Source of the DNA: Rhizobium oryziradicis | Lineage (GTDB): Bacteria > Pseudomonadota > Alphaproteobacteria > Rhizobiales > Rhizobiaceae | Direction of reading: 5' to 3' | Length of the DNA stretch: 64,000 nucleotides | Assembly (NCBI RefSeq): GCF_001939045.1 | Contig: NZ_MKIM01000018.1 | Location: 1 to 64,000 of the forward strand | Part shown: one piece after another, positions 36,220-45,630 of the stretch | How positions within the stretch are numbered: position 1 is the stretch's first letter | Layout of the letters: every line of letters starts with the position of its first letter | Translations under genes and position numbers: made by a program | Notes under the pieces: model-generated | What the model saw: the letters and a program-made list of their open reading frames with translations, nothing else | The model's database searches: none | What the model was told of the DNA's origin: nothing

Positions 36220-37512
36220 ATGGCCAAAGCGCTAGGGCTTGATTTCGGCACGACAAACACGGTTCTTGCCCTTACAAATGATGGGATCACCAGCGATTCC
36301 GTGAGTTTCACATCGGCTGCGGGCACAGCAGACAGCATGCGCACAGCGCTTTCTTTCATGAAGGATGCCAAGCTGGGTGCGGGAGCTTTGAAGGTTGAAG
36401 CAGGCCACGCCGCCATCCGCCAATTTATCGACAATCCCGGCGATGCGCGGTTTTTGCAGTCCATCAAGACCTTTGCCGCTTCAGCCCTGTTTCAGGGCAC
36501 TTTGGTGCATGCCCGCCGCTTTCAATTTGAAGACCTGATGGAAGTCTTCTTGAAACGGTTGGAGGTGTATGCAGGGGACGGATGGCCCACGCAAGCGCAG
36601 CGCATTGTCACAGGTCGCCCGGTCCATTTTGCCGGTGCCTCGCCCAATCCGGATCTGGCGATTGAGCGCTATAACACGGCGCTGACAAGGCTGGGTTTCC
36701 CAGAGATCCATTACGTCTACGAGCCGGTGGCGGCGGCCTTCTATTTTGCCCAACACCTCACGCAGGATGCCACTGTATTGGTGGCCGACTTTGGCGGCGG
36801 CACCACCGACTATTCAATCATTCGGTTTGAGAAAAATGCGGGCAAGCTGTCTGCCGTGCCGGTTGGCCATTCGGGCGTTGGTATTGCCGGCGATCAGTTC
36901 GATGCCCGCATCGTTGACCATCTTGTTGCGCCCGAAATCGGCAAGGGCAGCAAATTCAAAAGCTTTGACAAGATTCTGGATGTTCCGAGCAATTACTACA
37001 CGAGCTTCTCGCGCTGGAACCAGCTCTCCGTTTTCAAATCATCAAAAGAGTTCGCCGATCTGAAACAGTTGGTACGTCAGAGCCTGGAGCCTGAAAAGCT
37101 GGAGCTGTTTATCGATCTCGTTGATCATGATGAGGGCTATCCGCTCTATCAGGCTGTGTCCGCCACCAAGATGGCACTGTCGTCACAGGACGAGGCTGAG
37201 TTCTCTTTCTCGCCTCTCGGCGCTGCGGGTCGGACAAGCGTCAAGCGCCGTGATTTTGAAAGCTGGATTGCCGCGGATCTCGCGAAAATTGAAGACGCGC
37301 TGGACGATGTCCTGACAAAAACCAATACCTCTGCCGATCAGGTCGACAAGGTGTTTCTCACCGGCGGCACATCCTTTGTGCCCGCTGTCAGGCGCATCTT
37401 CACGGAACGCTTCGCCACGGATCGCATCGAGTCCGGTGGTGAAATGGTGTCCATCGCCCACGGTCTTGCCTTGATCGGCGAGCGCGACGATATCGCAATG
37501 TGGACCGCGTAA
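36220..37512 (+). CDS. Hsp70-family ATPase without substrate-binding domain (YegD-like)
   Basis: A 430-residue protein that is essentially only the actin-like ATPase domain of Hsp70. LGLDFGTTNTVLAL (5-18) is phosphate-1, VLVADFGGGTTDYSIIRF (about 182-199) phosphate-2, and VFLTGGTSFVPAVRRIF (about 378-394) the adenosine motif. DnaK's C-terminal substrate-binding domain is absent, as in E. coli YegD. AGGAG lies eight bases before the ATG. 59 bases separate it from the downstream uracil-DNA glycosylase gene, so they may be co-transcribed. Confidence 0.85.
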   Translation: MAKALGLDFGTTNTVLALTNDGITSDSVSFTSAAGTADSMRTALSFMKDAKLGAGALKVEAGHAAIRQFIDNPGDARFLQSIKTFAASALFQGTLVHARRFQFEDLMEVFLKRLEVYAGDGWPTQAQRIVTGRPVHFAGASPNPDLAIERYNTALTRLGFPEIHYVYEPVAAAFYFAQHLTQDATVLVADFGGGTTDYSIIRFEKNAGKLSAVPVGHSGVGIAGDQFDARIVDHLVAPEIGKGSKFKSFDKILDVPSNYYTSFSRWNQLSVFKSSKEFADLKQLVRQSLEPEKLELFIDLVDHDEGYPLYQAVSATKMALSSQDEAEFSFSPLGAAGRTSVKRRDFESWIAADLAKIEDALDDVLTKTNTSADQVDKVFLTGGTSFVPAVRRIFTERFATDRIESGGEMVSIAHGLALIGERDDIAMWTA

Positions 37513-37571
37513 CCGGGGGACGGAGTGGATTCCAGTTTGCGCTGCGTGTTCGGCTTCGATAAGAAAAGGAC

Positions 37572-38450
37572 ATGATCTCCGTCCGCGACATGTCCGCTGC
37601 CGAACTCTCCGCCCTTCTGGCATTTCATGCCGATGCTGGTGTGGACTGGCTTGTGGAAGATCAGCCGGTTGACCGGATCGCACAATTTGCGTCCGAGCGT
37701 GCGGCAAAGGCGATACCAGCAGCAAGCCAAGCCACAACAAGCCAGACAGCAGGCGGCAGCTTGCAGGCAGGACCACAGACCACCACGCGTGAGCGGACAG
37801 CACCGCCTGCCCCACGGCCAGCCTCTTCCACTCCGGTGGTAATTCCCGACGAAACAGCCATTGCCGATGCGCGCTTGGCAGCGGCTGGTGCAAACTCGCT
37901 TGCGGAACTCAAGAACGCGCTCGCGAATTTTGCCAGCTGCAATCTAAAAACCAGTGCGCGCTCCACCATTTTCACGGAGGGATCTGGCGAGAGCGGCATC
38001 ATGATTATCGGTCCCAACCCTTCAGCCGACGATGATCGGGAAGGCCTTGCATTTTCAGGGCGGGCGGGTGGATTGCTCGATCGCATGCTGAGTGCAATTG
38101 ATCTGTCGCGGGAAACGCTGTTTCTGACCACAGCGATGCCTTGGCGGGCTCCGGGAGACCGCATGCCAACAAAAACCGAGGCAGAAATTTGCCGCCCTTT
38201 CATAGAGAGACAAATCGCGCTGGCCCAACCGCGCGCGGTTTTGCTGCTGGGCAATTTCACGGCGCGCTTCTTCTTTGGTGGTCAGGGAACCATTCATTCC
38301 ATGCGGGGCGATTGGCGCAAAATAGCAGCAGGTGACCAAAGCGTCCCCGCTTTGGCCACGTTCCATCCGCAGGAACTGCTGTTGGCGCCCGCAACAAAAG
38401 CGATTGCCTGGCGTGATATGCTCACGTTCAAAGCGGCACTGCACGTTTGA
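37572..38450 (+). CDS. Uracil-DNA glycosylase, family 4/5-like
   Basis: A 292-residue DNA-repair enzyme that excises uracil. The N-terminal 40 residues lead into a low-complexity linker (about 45-90, rich in A, T, S, Q and P). The catalytic domain has IIGPNPSADDDREGLAFSGR (146-163), related to the GExPG..EDxxGxPF motif, then TTAMPWRAPGDRMPT and TFHPQELLLAP near the C-terminus. Only one cysteine (C123) is seen where family 4 enzymes have an iron-sulfur CxxC, and the uracil-pocket motif is altered, so the cluster is doubtful. The start codon is ATG at 37572. Confidence 0.8.
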   Translation: MISVRDMSAAELSALLAFHADAGVDWLVEDQPVDRIAQFASERAAKAIPAASQATTSQTAGGSLQAGPQTTTRERTAPPAPRPASSTPVVIPDETAIADARLAAAGANSLAELKNALANFASCNLKTSARSTIFTEGSGESGIMIIGPNPSADDDREGLAFSGRAGGLLDRMLSAIDLSRETLFLTTAMPWRAPGDRMPTKTEAEICRPFIERQIALAQPRAVLLLGNFTARFFFGGQGTIHSMRGDWRKIAAGDQSVPALATFHPQELLLAPATKAIAWRDMLTFKAALHV

Positions 38451-38577
38451 AAGTGAGAATAACAGCCGACTATGCAAAAAATGCAGGTCAGGCAGGATTT
38501 TAAGTCCATTGAAATAAAAATGCTGCAATGCAATATGTATAATCAGTCTTGGGAGGATTGCAGCAGGAATCAAAACC

Positions 38578-38736
38578 ATGACCCGCAACAAGCGTACCAT
38601 TCATAGCAATTTCGAGACCTTGCGCTCAGCTATTCGCAGCGCTGCACGTCCGCATAGCTATTTTCGTTTTGGCTACGGCGCATTCGAGCAATTGGCAACG
38701 CGGCCTTGGCAGCAGCACGAAACACGCACGCGCTAG
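38578..38736 (+). CDS. Small basic protein, 52 residues
   Basis: A short frame with AGGAAT about six to nine bases before the ATG and a -10-like TATAAT at 38536. The product (MTRNKRTIHSNFETLRSAI to its C-terminal HETRTR) is rich in arginine and aromatic residues and has no membrane segment. It ends eight bases before a dispersed repeat. Not recognised; it could be chance, but the promoter-like and ribosome-site signals are both in place. Confidence 0.35.
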   Translation: MTRNKRTIHSNFETLRSAIRSAARPHSYFRFGYGAFEQLATRPWQQHETRTR

Positions 38737-38744
38737 AGGGTCGG

Positions 38745-38798
38745 CCGAAAAGTGGAACCCGGTTTTTCTGATCAGACAAACGAAACCAAGGTCTGATC
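38745..38798. repeat. Dispersed rhizobial repeat, second copy
   Basis: GAAAAGTGGAACCCGGTTTTTC followed by CAGACAAACGAAACC (split to keep short) matches the repeat at 23095. Its tail forms a hairpin, GATCAGAC and GTCTGATC, with 13 bases between the arms. It lies between the small ORF and the convergent HTH-like gene. Confidence 0.65.
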
Positions 38799-38811
38799 TA
38801 TGATCTCTCGA

Positions 38812-39714
38812 TCATGCTGGCGTCTTGATGCGCTCTTGAGCATGACTGCAAACGCCCGTGTTTTCCAGCGCAACCACGCTTTCAAAAACCTCATCCAAAA
38901 CGGCGGATTTAACCGCCAGCCAAGCGCAATATTCTTGAAAGAACTGGGCGGACAGCAAAGTACGGCTTCCCCGTCGAGGGCCACTCCGGGCCATACACCC
39001 CTTTTCCTCGGCCTTTTTGAGGGTTCTCTGCAAATGTGTGCGCGACATTAAAAAACGTTCCGCCATGGCTGGTACACTCAAGACGCCAAGGTCATAAAAT
39101 CCGTCTTTCAAAGGAGCCCGAACAGCCAGTTCCAAAAAATGATCCATCACCAACGCACCACACTCAGTCCATTGCAGCAAGCCAATGCGCTCAGATGGTT
39201 CGCGCCATACGGTATCGGCAATGCAGCGACGCGCAAACTCCGGTTGCACGCGAAAAAGCAAATCAGGCTTCACACGGTGACGCTCAGAACGATTGCCGCC
39301 ATCGACATAATCGAGAACGGCAAGATTTGCCCCAAACCACATGTGCATCGCGGCAAGACTCTGATCACCAATATCATAGCGCACAGGGCGGCGTGGGCTG
39401 GCTGCATCAACATGGATGAAGTGATAGGCTCGCAGATTCTCGACAAAATGATGGGCCGTATTCCGGCTGGCGATACCCGCCGCAGCCACCCAATCACTCA
39501 AGCTGGTTGCCGTTAGCCCTGTTCCACTCCCGTCAAGCGCATAATCGGCGTAGAGAGCAAAGGAAGCCTGCGTTAGAAGCCAGCGTTGGTGACAAACAAG
39601 AGCGCGCGACAAGCGAGGATTAGACTGAAACTGCATCGCAAATCGACCAGCCATCGCGGCCATGGCTTCCACAAAACGTGGAGAAGATGCTAAAGAATTG
39701 ACTGAGAGCGCCAT
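38812..39714 (-). CDS. Unknown protein, helix-turn-helix-like C-terminal half
   Basis: A 300-residue soluble protein I do not recognise. Two segments look like winged-helix DNA-binding units: ATSLSDWVAAAGIASRNTAHHFVENLRAY (about 68-97, described here as residues) and VPAMAERFLMSRTHLQRTLKKAEEKG (about 210-235). Both read as a recognition helix after a short turn. This suggests a regulator with two HTH domains. The upstream region is very AT-rich. There is no signal peptide or membrane segment. Confidence 0.5.
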   Translation of the reverse strand: MALSVNSLASSPRFVEAMAAMAGRFAMQFQSNPRLSRALVCHQRWLLTQASFALYADYALDGSGTGLTATSLSDWVAAAGIASRNTAHHFVENLRAYHFIHVDAASPRRPVRYDIGDQSLAAMHMWFGANLAVLDYVDGGNRSERHRVKPDLLFRVQPEFARRCIADTVWREPSERIGLLQWTECGALVMDHFLELAVRAPLKDGFYDLGVLSVPAMAERFLMSRTHLQRTLKKAEEKGCMARSGPRRGSRTLLSAQFFQEYCAWLAVKSAVLDEVFESVVALENTGVCSHAQERIKTPA

Positions 39715-40158
39715 GGAATACCTGAATTCAGTACCTACTTAAAATGCAACAAAAGTGCATTGAAAATAACGTAATATTTCGTCGCACAGATAAAACATGA
39801 ATATACATAAAACAATTGATATTTACAAATTATATAAAATTATTCCGAAATGGACTTTTGATCAAAATAGAAATATACATTTAAAAACCAGACAAATATA
39901 TTTCACATCAAACACATTCACCCGCCGAAATATAAAAAAATTAATTGGAACGCCCTTAGTGGGCAAAAAATGGCACATTATAAATACGCGCCTCACACAT
40001 TTCTTTGTGCAAATTCTTATAGCACAAATGAAAATTCGCCTCAAGCGCACGCCTCATTGACGACAAATGAAGGCGCGAGGAGATGTCGCAGTCGACACTG
40101 GAAGCGTATTTCTATAGTGCCTGTCACGTATCGAGCCCTCCCGTATTGGACGACAGAC
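39715..40158. other. AT-rich divergent intergenic region
   Basis: The 444 bases between the HTH-like gene and the MFS gene include 39740-39990, which is far richer in A and T than the rest of the window. An 87-codon frame (39797-40060) is mostly low-complexity AT sequence without a ribosome binding site and is not called. It probably holds the two divergent promoters. Confidence 0.4.
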
Positions 40159-41400
40159 ATGTTTGGCAATCTCGCATCTGTAGCAACCTTGATGCTATCA
40201 ACCCTGCTGATGATGGCAGGCTACGGCTTGATGAACTATATGCTGCCCATTCGCGGGATTGCCGAGGGCTGGTCGACTTTCACCATCTCGATCATTGCAA
40301 CGGGCTACACGTTTGGATTCACCAGTTCCTGTGTGATCACGCCGACGCTGGTGCAACGCGTGGGGCATGTTCGGGTATTTTCCGCCTTGATCACGCTTCT
40401 GACCGTGTCAATCTTGTTGTGTGCACTGGTGCTTGATTGGCGAGCCTGGATTTTGTTTCGTGCAATAGCGGGCTTTGCCGTTGCCGGCTGCTATTTGATC
40501 ATTGAAAGCTGGCTCAATGAGCGCAGCAACAATGAAAACAGAGGGGCTTTCTTCTCGGTCTATATGATCACGACACTCGCAGGCTCGATTGGCGGACAAT
40601 TTATCGTTCCTCTGGGCGATACCCATAGTCAGACATTGTTCATTGTCTGCGCCCTTATTTTCTCTGCGGCCTTGCTTCCAACCGCGCTTTCGACAGCCCA
40701 GTCACCTGCGCCTTTGCAACAGGCGCGTTTCGATCTCAAGAAACTCTACCGCCGCTCGCCGGTGGCTTTCATCGGCTCGCTGTTGTCCGGCGCTTTATCC
40801 GGCACATGGAGCAGTCTTGGTGGCGTTTACAGCCAGCGCATTGGCCTTTCCACCGCCGAAGGTGCGACGCTTCTGGCCTGCGTTCTCGCCGGTGGTGCCT
40901 TGGCGCAATTGCCCATTGGCCGCCTTTCTGACCGAATGGATCGACGTAAAGTGATGGTGGGCGCTGGTCTGTTTGGCACCATCTGCTGTATCGCCATGAT
41001 CACGCTAAGTGGTGTCTCACCGCTTGCCCTTTACATATGCAGCTTTTTGGTTGGCACCGTGCTCTATCCAGTCTATTCGCTCAATGTTGCGCATGCCAAC
41101 GACCTTGCCGAGCCTGACGAATATGTCACGATTTCCAGCGGTATCATGATCTTGTACGGCTTGGGAACGGTGACAGGCCCGTTGATGACCGGTGCCATCA
41201 TGGAGGAGGTTGGGCCGCCTGGCCTGCTCTGGAGCCTGGCCCTCAGCTTTCTCATTTATGCCGGCTACGCTGCCTGGCGTATGACCCAGCGCATCGCGCC
41301 AGATGACGACCAGGGCAAAACCGAGTTTCAGGCTTTGCCGCTTCCCCTGCGAGGAACCGATGTGGCGGCCGGTACGCGAACGGACACCCCGACACCATAG
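40159..41400 (+). CDS. MFS transporter, YcaD-like
   Basis: A 413-residue major-facilitator protein with about twelve membrane segments. The frame is open upstream to 39970, but the upstream part is not hydrophobic or conserved-looking, so ATG at 40159 (MFGNLASVATLMLSTLLMM) is chosen, placing the first membrane segment at the N-terminus. GRLSDRMDRRKVMVGAGL (about 250-267) is the central motif A repeat; LIIESWLNERS is typical of the YcaD-type group. Substrate unknown. Confidence 0.75.
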   Translation: MFGNLASVATLMLSTLLMMAGYGLMNYMLPIRGIAEGWSTFTISIIATGYTFGFTSSCVITPTLVQRVGHVRVFSALITLLTVSILLCALVLDWRAWILFRAIAGFAVAGCYLIIESWLNERSNNENRGAFFSVYMITTLAGSIGGQFIVPLGDTHSQTLFIVCALIFSAALLPTALSTAQSPAPLQQARFDLKKLYRRSPVAFIGSLLSGALSGTWSSLGGVYSQRIGLSTAEGATLLACVLAGGALAQLPIGRLSDRMDRRKVMVGAGLFGTICCIAMITLSGVSPLALYICSFLVGTVLYPVYSLNVAHANDLAEPDEYVTISSGIMILYGLGTVTGPLMTGAIMEEVGPPGLLWSLALSFLIYAGYAAWRMTQRIAPDDDQGKTEFQALPLPLRGTDVAAGTRTDTPTP

Positions 41401-41409
41401 CCCGCAGCA

Positions 41410-42354
41410 TTAGCCCGAAATAGGCGACGACGCTTTTCTCGCCGCTTTGCGCTCCAAACCCAATTGGTGTTCGCGAAAAATGATGAATATGCCCGCTCCG
41501 GCCACAATGATTGTACCAATCAAGGTGTGGATGCTCGGTAAATCATCAAACAAAACATAGCCTATCGCGGAGCCAAACAAAATTGAGCTGTACTCAAAGG
41601 GGGCGATGGTGGAAATATCGGCGTGGCGATAGCTTTCCGTCAATAAAATCTGCGCGGCACCACCGCACACGCCCGCAAGGGCCAAAAGAAAAAGCTGGCT
41701 TGTGGAAAGACCGCTCCATCCGAAGGGAAGAGACACAAGGGATATCAGCGTCGCAATAATGGAAAAATAGAGCACGATTGTTGCGGTCTTTTCCGTCTGC
41801 ACCAATTGGCGCACCTGCAACATGGCAGCAGCCCCCAACGCCGCGGAGGCCAGCACCGCAAGGGCTCCAGTTCCTGCCACAGATGCCATCCCCCCGTCCC
41901 TGAGCAGGGTCAATTTAGGCCATGAAATGATAACAACGCCAAAAAGTCCCACTGCGACAGCCGACCAGCGATAAAGGCGCACGGTTTCGCCCATAAAAAC
42001 GGCCGCGAACACAACGGCTATCAAAGGCATGGCATAACCAATGGCAATTGCATCGGGCATAGGCAGATGCACCAACCCATAGAAGCCACAGGCCATGGCG
42101 CAAATTCCAATGAGACCCCGCTTCACATGGCCAAAAACATTGGCTGTCTTGAAGGCCGTTTCAAGCTGGCGGATAACAATCAGATAGGCGAAAATTGGGA
42201 TGAGCGCAAAAGCAGAACGATAGAAGGTGATCTGTCCGGCAGGGATGGTGTCGCCAGCAAGCTTGATCGCGGTCTGCATAACCACAAACACCGTGACAGA
42301 CGCGATCTTGAACATGATACCCCTGAGTGGGTTTACCGATGTCTCACTATCCAT
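41410..42354 (-). CDS. DMT-superfamily (EamA) transporter
   Basis: A 314-residue membrane protein with ten predicted segments arranged as two EamA halves. The first half includes AGQITFYRSAFALIPIFAYL (about 39-58) and the second ISTIAPFEYSSILFGSAIGY (about 246-265), the motif typical of the RhaT/YdcZ-like DMT permeases including S-adenosylmethionine importers. Substrate unknown. It ends ten bases from the convergent MFS stop. Confidence 0.85.
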   Translation of the reverse strand: MDSETSVNPLRGIMFKIASVTVFVVMQTAIKLAGDTIPAGQITFYRSAFALIPIFAYLIVIRQLETAFKTANVFGHVKRGLIGICAMACGFYGLVHLPMPDAIAIGYAMPLIAVVFAAVFMGETVRLYRWSAVAVGLFGVVIISWPKLTLLRDGGMASVAGTGALAVLASAALGAAAMLQVRQLVQTEKTATIVLYFSIIATLISLVSLPFGWSGLSTSQLFLLALAGVCGGAAQILLTESYRHADISTIAPFEYSSILFGSAIGYVLFDDLPSIHTLIGTIIVAGAGIFIIFREHQLGLERKAARKASSPISG

Positions 42355-42727
42355 GTGCGAAACTCATAAAATAACAAACAAACTCAAGAATCGCTCTACC
42401 GCGTCTCGTTTGGGCAACTCATATCCTCTCTATCATCCTGCCAAGAGATGCAAGCAATAAGCCTTTCTGGAAATAATCACGACCCTTGAGGTAAAAACAA
42501 TCTCACCAGATCCCAAAACACCCGTTTAAATTAAAGGAATTGAGCAATGGAAGCATAAACATCCATAAGTTCCAATTGCGTTGTCTTTTCTAAAAAAAAT
42601 CGCACAAAAAAATTTGATTTTAGCAATCGTTCAGAAATTGCTGCCATATTCTTCCCAGTTGCGCTCGCAAAACAGGTTGCGATGCTTGCATCTACTGGGT
42701 TTGCAATAGGACGATCGGGATAAATTT
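42355..42727. other. Intergenic gap before pepN
   Basis: 373 bases between the divergent DMT-transporter and pepN genes. AT-rich, with no open frame, strong hairpin or recognised operator; probably two promoters. Confidence 0.4.
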
Positions 42728-45376
42728 ATGCGAACAGAAACAGGCCAGGTGACCAGCTTGGCAGACTATCGCCCTACAGACTTCGTTCTGGAGAGAGTAG
42801 ACCTCACCTTCGAGCTCGATCCCACAGAAACAAAAGTCGAAGCCCGCCTGATCTTCCATCGACGCGAAGAAGCGAACCCAAACGCGCCGCTGGTGCTTGA
42901 TGGTGACGAACTTGTTCTATCAAGCGTGCTGTTCGATCAGATCGAGATTGACAGCGAGCGCTACACAGCAACGCCTGATTCCTTGACGATCCGTGATCTT
43001 CCCGCTTCTGAGCCCTTCGAAATCACCATCACAACCCTGATTAATCCGGAAGCCAACACCCAGTTGATGGGACTTTATCGCTCCAACGGGATCTATTGCA
43101 CCCAATGTGAAGCCGAAGGTTTTCGCCGCATCACCTATTTCCCCGATCGGCCTGACGTCCTTGCCGTCTACACGGTCAACATTATCGCCGACAAAGCCGC
43201 CAATCCGCTGCTTCTCTCCAATGGCAATTTTCTTGGTGGCGCTGGCTACGGCGAAGGCAAGCATTTCGCAGCGTGGTTCGATCCCCATCCCAAACCAAGC
43301 TATTTGTTTGCTTTGGTGGCTGGCGATCTCGGCTTGGTTGAAGACACATTCACCACCGTCTCCGGCCGTGAGGTCGCTCTTAAAATCTATGTCGAGCATG
43401 GCAAAGAACCACGAGCCACTTACGCCATGGATGCGCTGAAGCGCTCGATGACATGGGATGAAGAGACATTTGGTCGCGAATACGACCTCGACATTTTCAT
43501 GATTGTCGCCGTATCCGACTTCAACATGGGGGCCATGGAAAACAAGGGCCTGAATATCTTCAACGATAAATACGTCCTTGCCGATCCCGAAACTGCAACC
43601 GATGCCGATTATGCCAATATCGAAGCCATCATTGCGCACGAATATTTTCACAATTGGACAGGCAATCGTATCACCTGCCGCGACTGGTTCCAGCTTTGCC
43701 TCAAGGAAGGCCTGACGGTCTACCGCGATCACGAATTTTCGGCCGACCAGCGTTCCCGTGCCGTCAAGCGCATTGGCGAAGTTCGCCACTTGCGCAGCGA
43801 ACAGTTTGTTGAGGATTCCGGGCCGCTGGCGCATCCGGTTCGACCATCACAATACAAAGAAATCAACAACTTCTACACCACCACAGTCTACGAAAAAGGC
43901 TCGGAAGTCACCCGGATGATTGCCTCAATTCTGGGCAAGGATCTGTTCAAACAGGGCATGGACCTCTATTTTGAACGCCATGACGGTGATGCGGCAACGG
44001 TCGAAGATTTCGTGCAGTGCTTCGCCGATGTTTCGAACCGGAATCTGTCGCAATTCTCTTTGTGGTATCATCAGGCCGGCACGCCCCATGTCACTGTGTC
44101 GTGCGACTATGATACAAACGCGCAGACGTTTACCGTGAAGCTTGCACAAACCATTGCTGCAACGCCGGGTCAGCCTGATAAAAAGCCAATGCATATCCCG
44201 CTGTCCTTTGCTCTTCTGGCAAACGATGGTGCTATGATCGCACCGGCCTCGGCAAGCGGCGGCGAAGTGAGTGAAAATCTCTTGCATCTAACGGAGGCTG
44301 CACAGAGTTTTGTGTTTCATGGCGTTCCAGAGCGGCCCGTTCTTTCGCTCAACCGCAGCTTTTCTGCACCCGTTATTTTGAATTTCACCCAGTCCAGTGA
44401 TGATCTGGCTCTGATTGCGCGCTATGAAAGCGATTTGTTCAGTCGTTGGCAGGCATTGACAGATCTTGCCCTCCCCGTGTTGTGTGAAGGCGTAAAGCAA
44501 GTGCGCGCAGCACAGCCCGTCCTTTTCAACGATGCGCTGAAACGGAGCCTTCTTGCGATCGTTGCCGACGATACCTTGGAGCCGGCCTTTCGTGCTCAGG
44601 CCCTCGCCCTGCCAAGCGAAGCCGACATAGCACGCGAACTCGGCGGTGATATTGACCCGGACGCCATCTATGCAGCACGCAAGGCCATCATCCACGACAT
44701 CGCCGTCGCGGGCCTGGATATTTTCAAAGGCCTTCTTGCGCAAATGGCAACGGATGCCGCCTACACACCTGATGCCAAAGCGGCCGGGCAACGCGCATTG
44801 AAAAACGCAGCCCTCGCCTATGTCGTGCAAGCCGAGAATGATCCACTCAAAGCAGCCGAGGCTTATGCCAAGGCAAATAATATGACCGATCTGTCTCATA
44901 GCTTGTCAATTCTTGCCCATCATTTCCCGGGCACGACAGAGACCAAAGCCGCATTGAGTGATTTCGAAAGCCGTTTCGCTAACAATGCCTTGGTGCTGGA
45001 CAAATGGTTCTCCATTCAGGCGACGATTCCGGGCGAAGACGGGTTGGTGCGCATTAAAACGCTGATGCAAAGTCCAAAATTCAATGCTGCCAACCCCAAT
45101 CGGGTTCGTGCACTGATTGGCAGCTTCGCATTCGCCAATCCGACTGGCTTTCACCGGGCAGATGGTGCCTCGTACAGCGTTGTCACCGAGGAAATTCTCG
45201 CGATCGATAAGCGGAACCCGCAGTTGGCGGCGAGATTGCTGACCTCAATGCGCACATGGAAACTTTTAGAGCCGCAGCGCGCAGGAAAAGCCCGTGCAGC
45301 ATTGACAACCATCGCCAATGCCAACGACCTGTCCAATGACGTGAGAGACATCATCGATCGCATCCTGACGGCGTAA
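42728..45376 (+). CDS. pepN: Aminopeptidase N
   Basis: An 882-residue cytosolic M1 zinc metallopeptidase that removes N-terminal residues from peptides. GAMEN (268-272) binds the substrate N-terminus; HEYFH (304-308) with E327 coordinates zinc. The N-terminal saddle domain, catalytic domain, and C-terminal helical domain are all present and length matches the bacterial PepN group. A strong terminator follows. The histidine kinase downstream has its own promoter region. Confidence 0.94.
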   Translation: MRTETGQVTSLADYRPTDFVLERVDLTFELDPTETKVEARLIFHRREEANPNAPLVLDGDELVLSSVLFDQIEIDSERYTATPDSLTIRDLPASEPFEITITTLINPEANTQLMGLYRSNGIYCTQCEAEGFRRITYFPDRPDVLAVYTVNIIADKAANPLLLSNGNFLGGAGYGEGKHFAAWFDPHPKPSYLFALVAGDLGLVEDTFTTVSGREVALKIYVEHGKEPRATYAMDALKRSMTWDEETFGREYDLDIFMIVAVSDFNMGAMENKGLNIFNDKYVLADPETATDADYANIEAIIAHEYFHNWTGNRITCRDWFQLCLKEGLTVYRDHEFSADQRSRAVKRIGEVRHLRSEQFVEDSGPLAHPVRPSQYKEINNFYTTTVYEKGSEVTRMIASILGKDLFKQGMDLYFERHDGDAATVEDFVQCFADVSNRNLSQFSLWYHQAGTPHVTVSCDYDTNAQTFTVKLAQTIAATPGQPDKKPMHIPLSFALLANDGAMIAPASASGGEVSENLLHLTEAAQSFVFHGVPERPVLSLNRSFSAPVILNFTQSSDDLALIARYESDLFSRWQALTDLALPVLCEGVKQVRAAQPVLFNDALKRSLLAIVADDTLEPAFRAQALALPSEADIARELGGDIDPDAIYAARKAIIHDIAVAGLDIFKGLLAQMATDAAYTPDAKAAGQRALKNAALAYVVQAENDPLKAAEAYAKANNMTDLSHSLSILAHHFPGTTETKAALSDFESRFANNALVLDKWFSIQATIPGEDGLVRIKTLMQSPKFNAANPNRVRALIGSFAFANPTGFHRADGASYSVVTEEILAIDKRNPQLAARLLTSMRTWKLLEPQRAGKARAALTTIANANDLSNDVRDIIDRILTA

Positions 45377-45393
45377 AGCATCAAAATCTGATC

Positions 45394-45427
45394 AAAGGCG
45401 GCAGAGCAAAACTCTGTCGCCTTTTTT
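45394..45427 (+). terminator. Intrinsic terminator of pepN
   Basis: AAAGGCGGCAGAG pairs with CTCTGTCGCCTTT around CAAAA, with a terminal T-run. It starts 18 bases after the pepN stop. Confidence 0.85.
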
Positions 45428-45522
45428 GCTGCGCGTGATTTTCACGAATCAATGTCAATTTTGTCTTGGTCTCACCTGTCAAACGGGATCTGACCTTCAA
45501 AAACACGATTCTTCGCAATGGG

Positions 45523-45537
45523 TTAACGATCTCTTAA
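45523..45537 (-). promoter_or_regulatory. CtrA-type box upstream of the PAS histidine kinase
   Basis: TTAA-CGATCTC-TTAA, half-sites exactly seven bases apart; on the minus strand TTAAGAGATCGTTAACC. It lies 93 bases before the kinase start. A match to the CtrA consensus TTAA-N7-TTAAC. Confidence 0.55.
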
Positions 45538-45630
45538 TTTTCGACTGGACAGGAAGAATCGCAAATGATTCATTAGGTTAGATTCGGGCGAGCGGCGCGT
45601 TGAATCAGACGATGGATCAAGGCGGGGAAT

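Noticed and set aside
39797..40060. 87-codon frame
   Set aside because: Low-complexity AT-rich sequence without a ribosome binding site.
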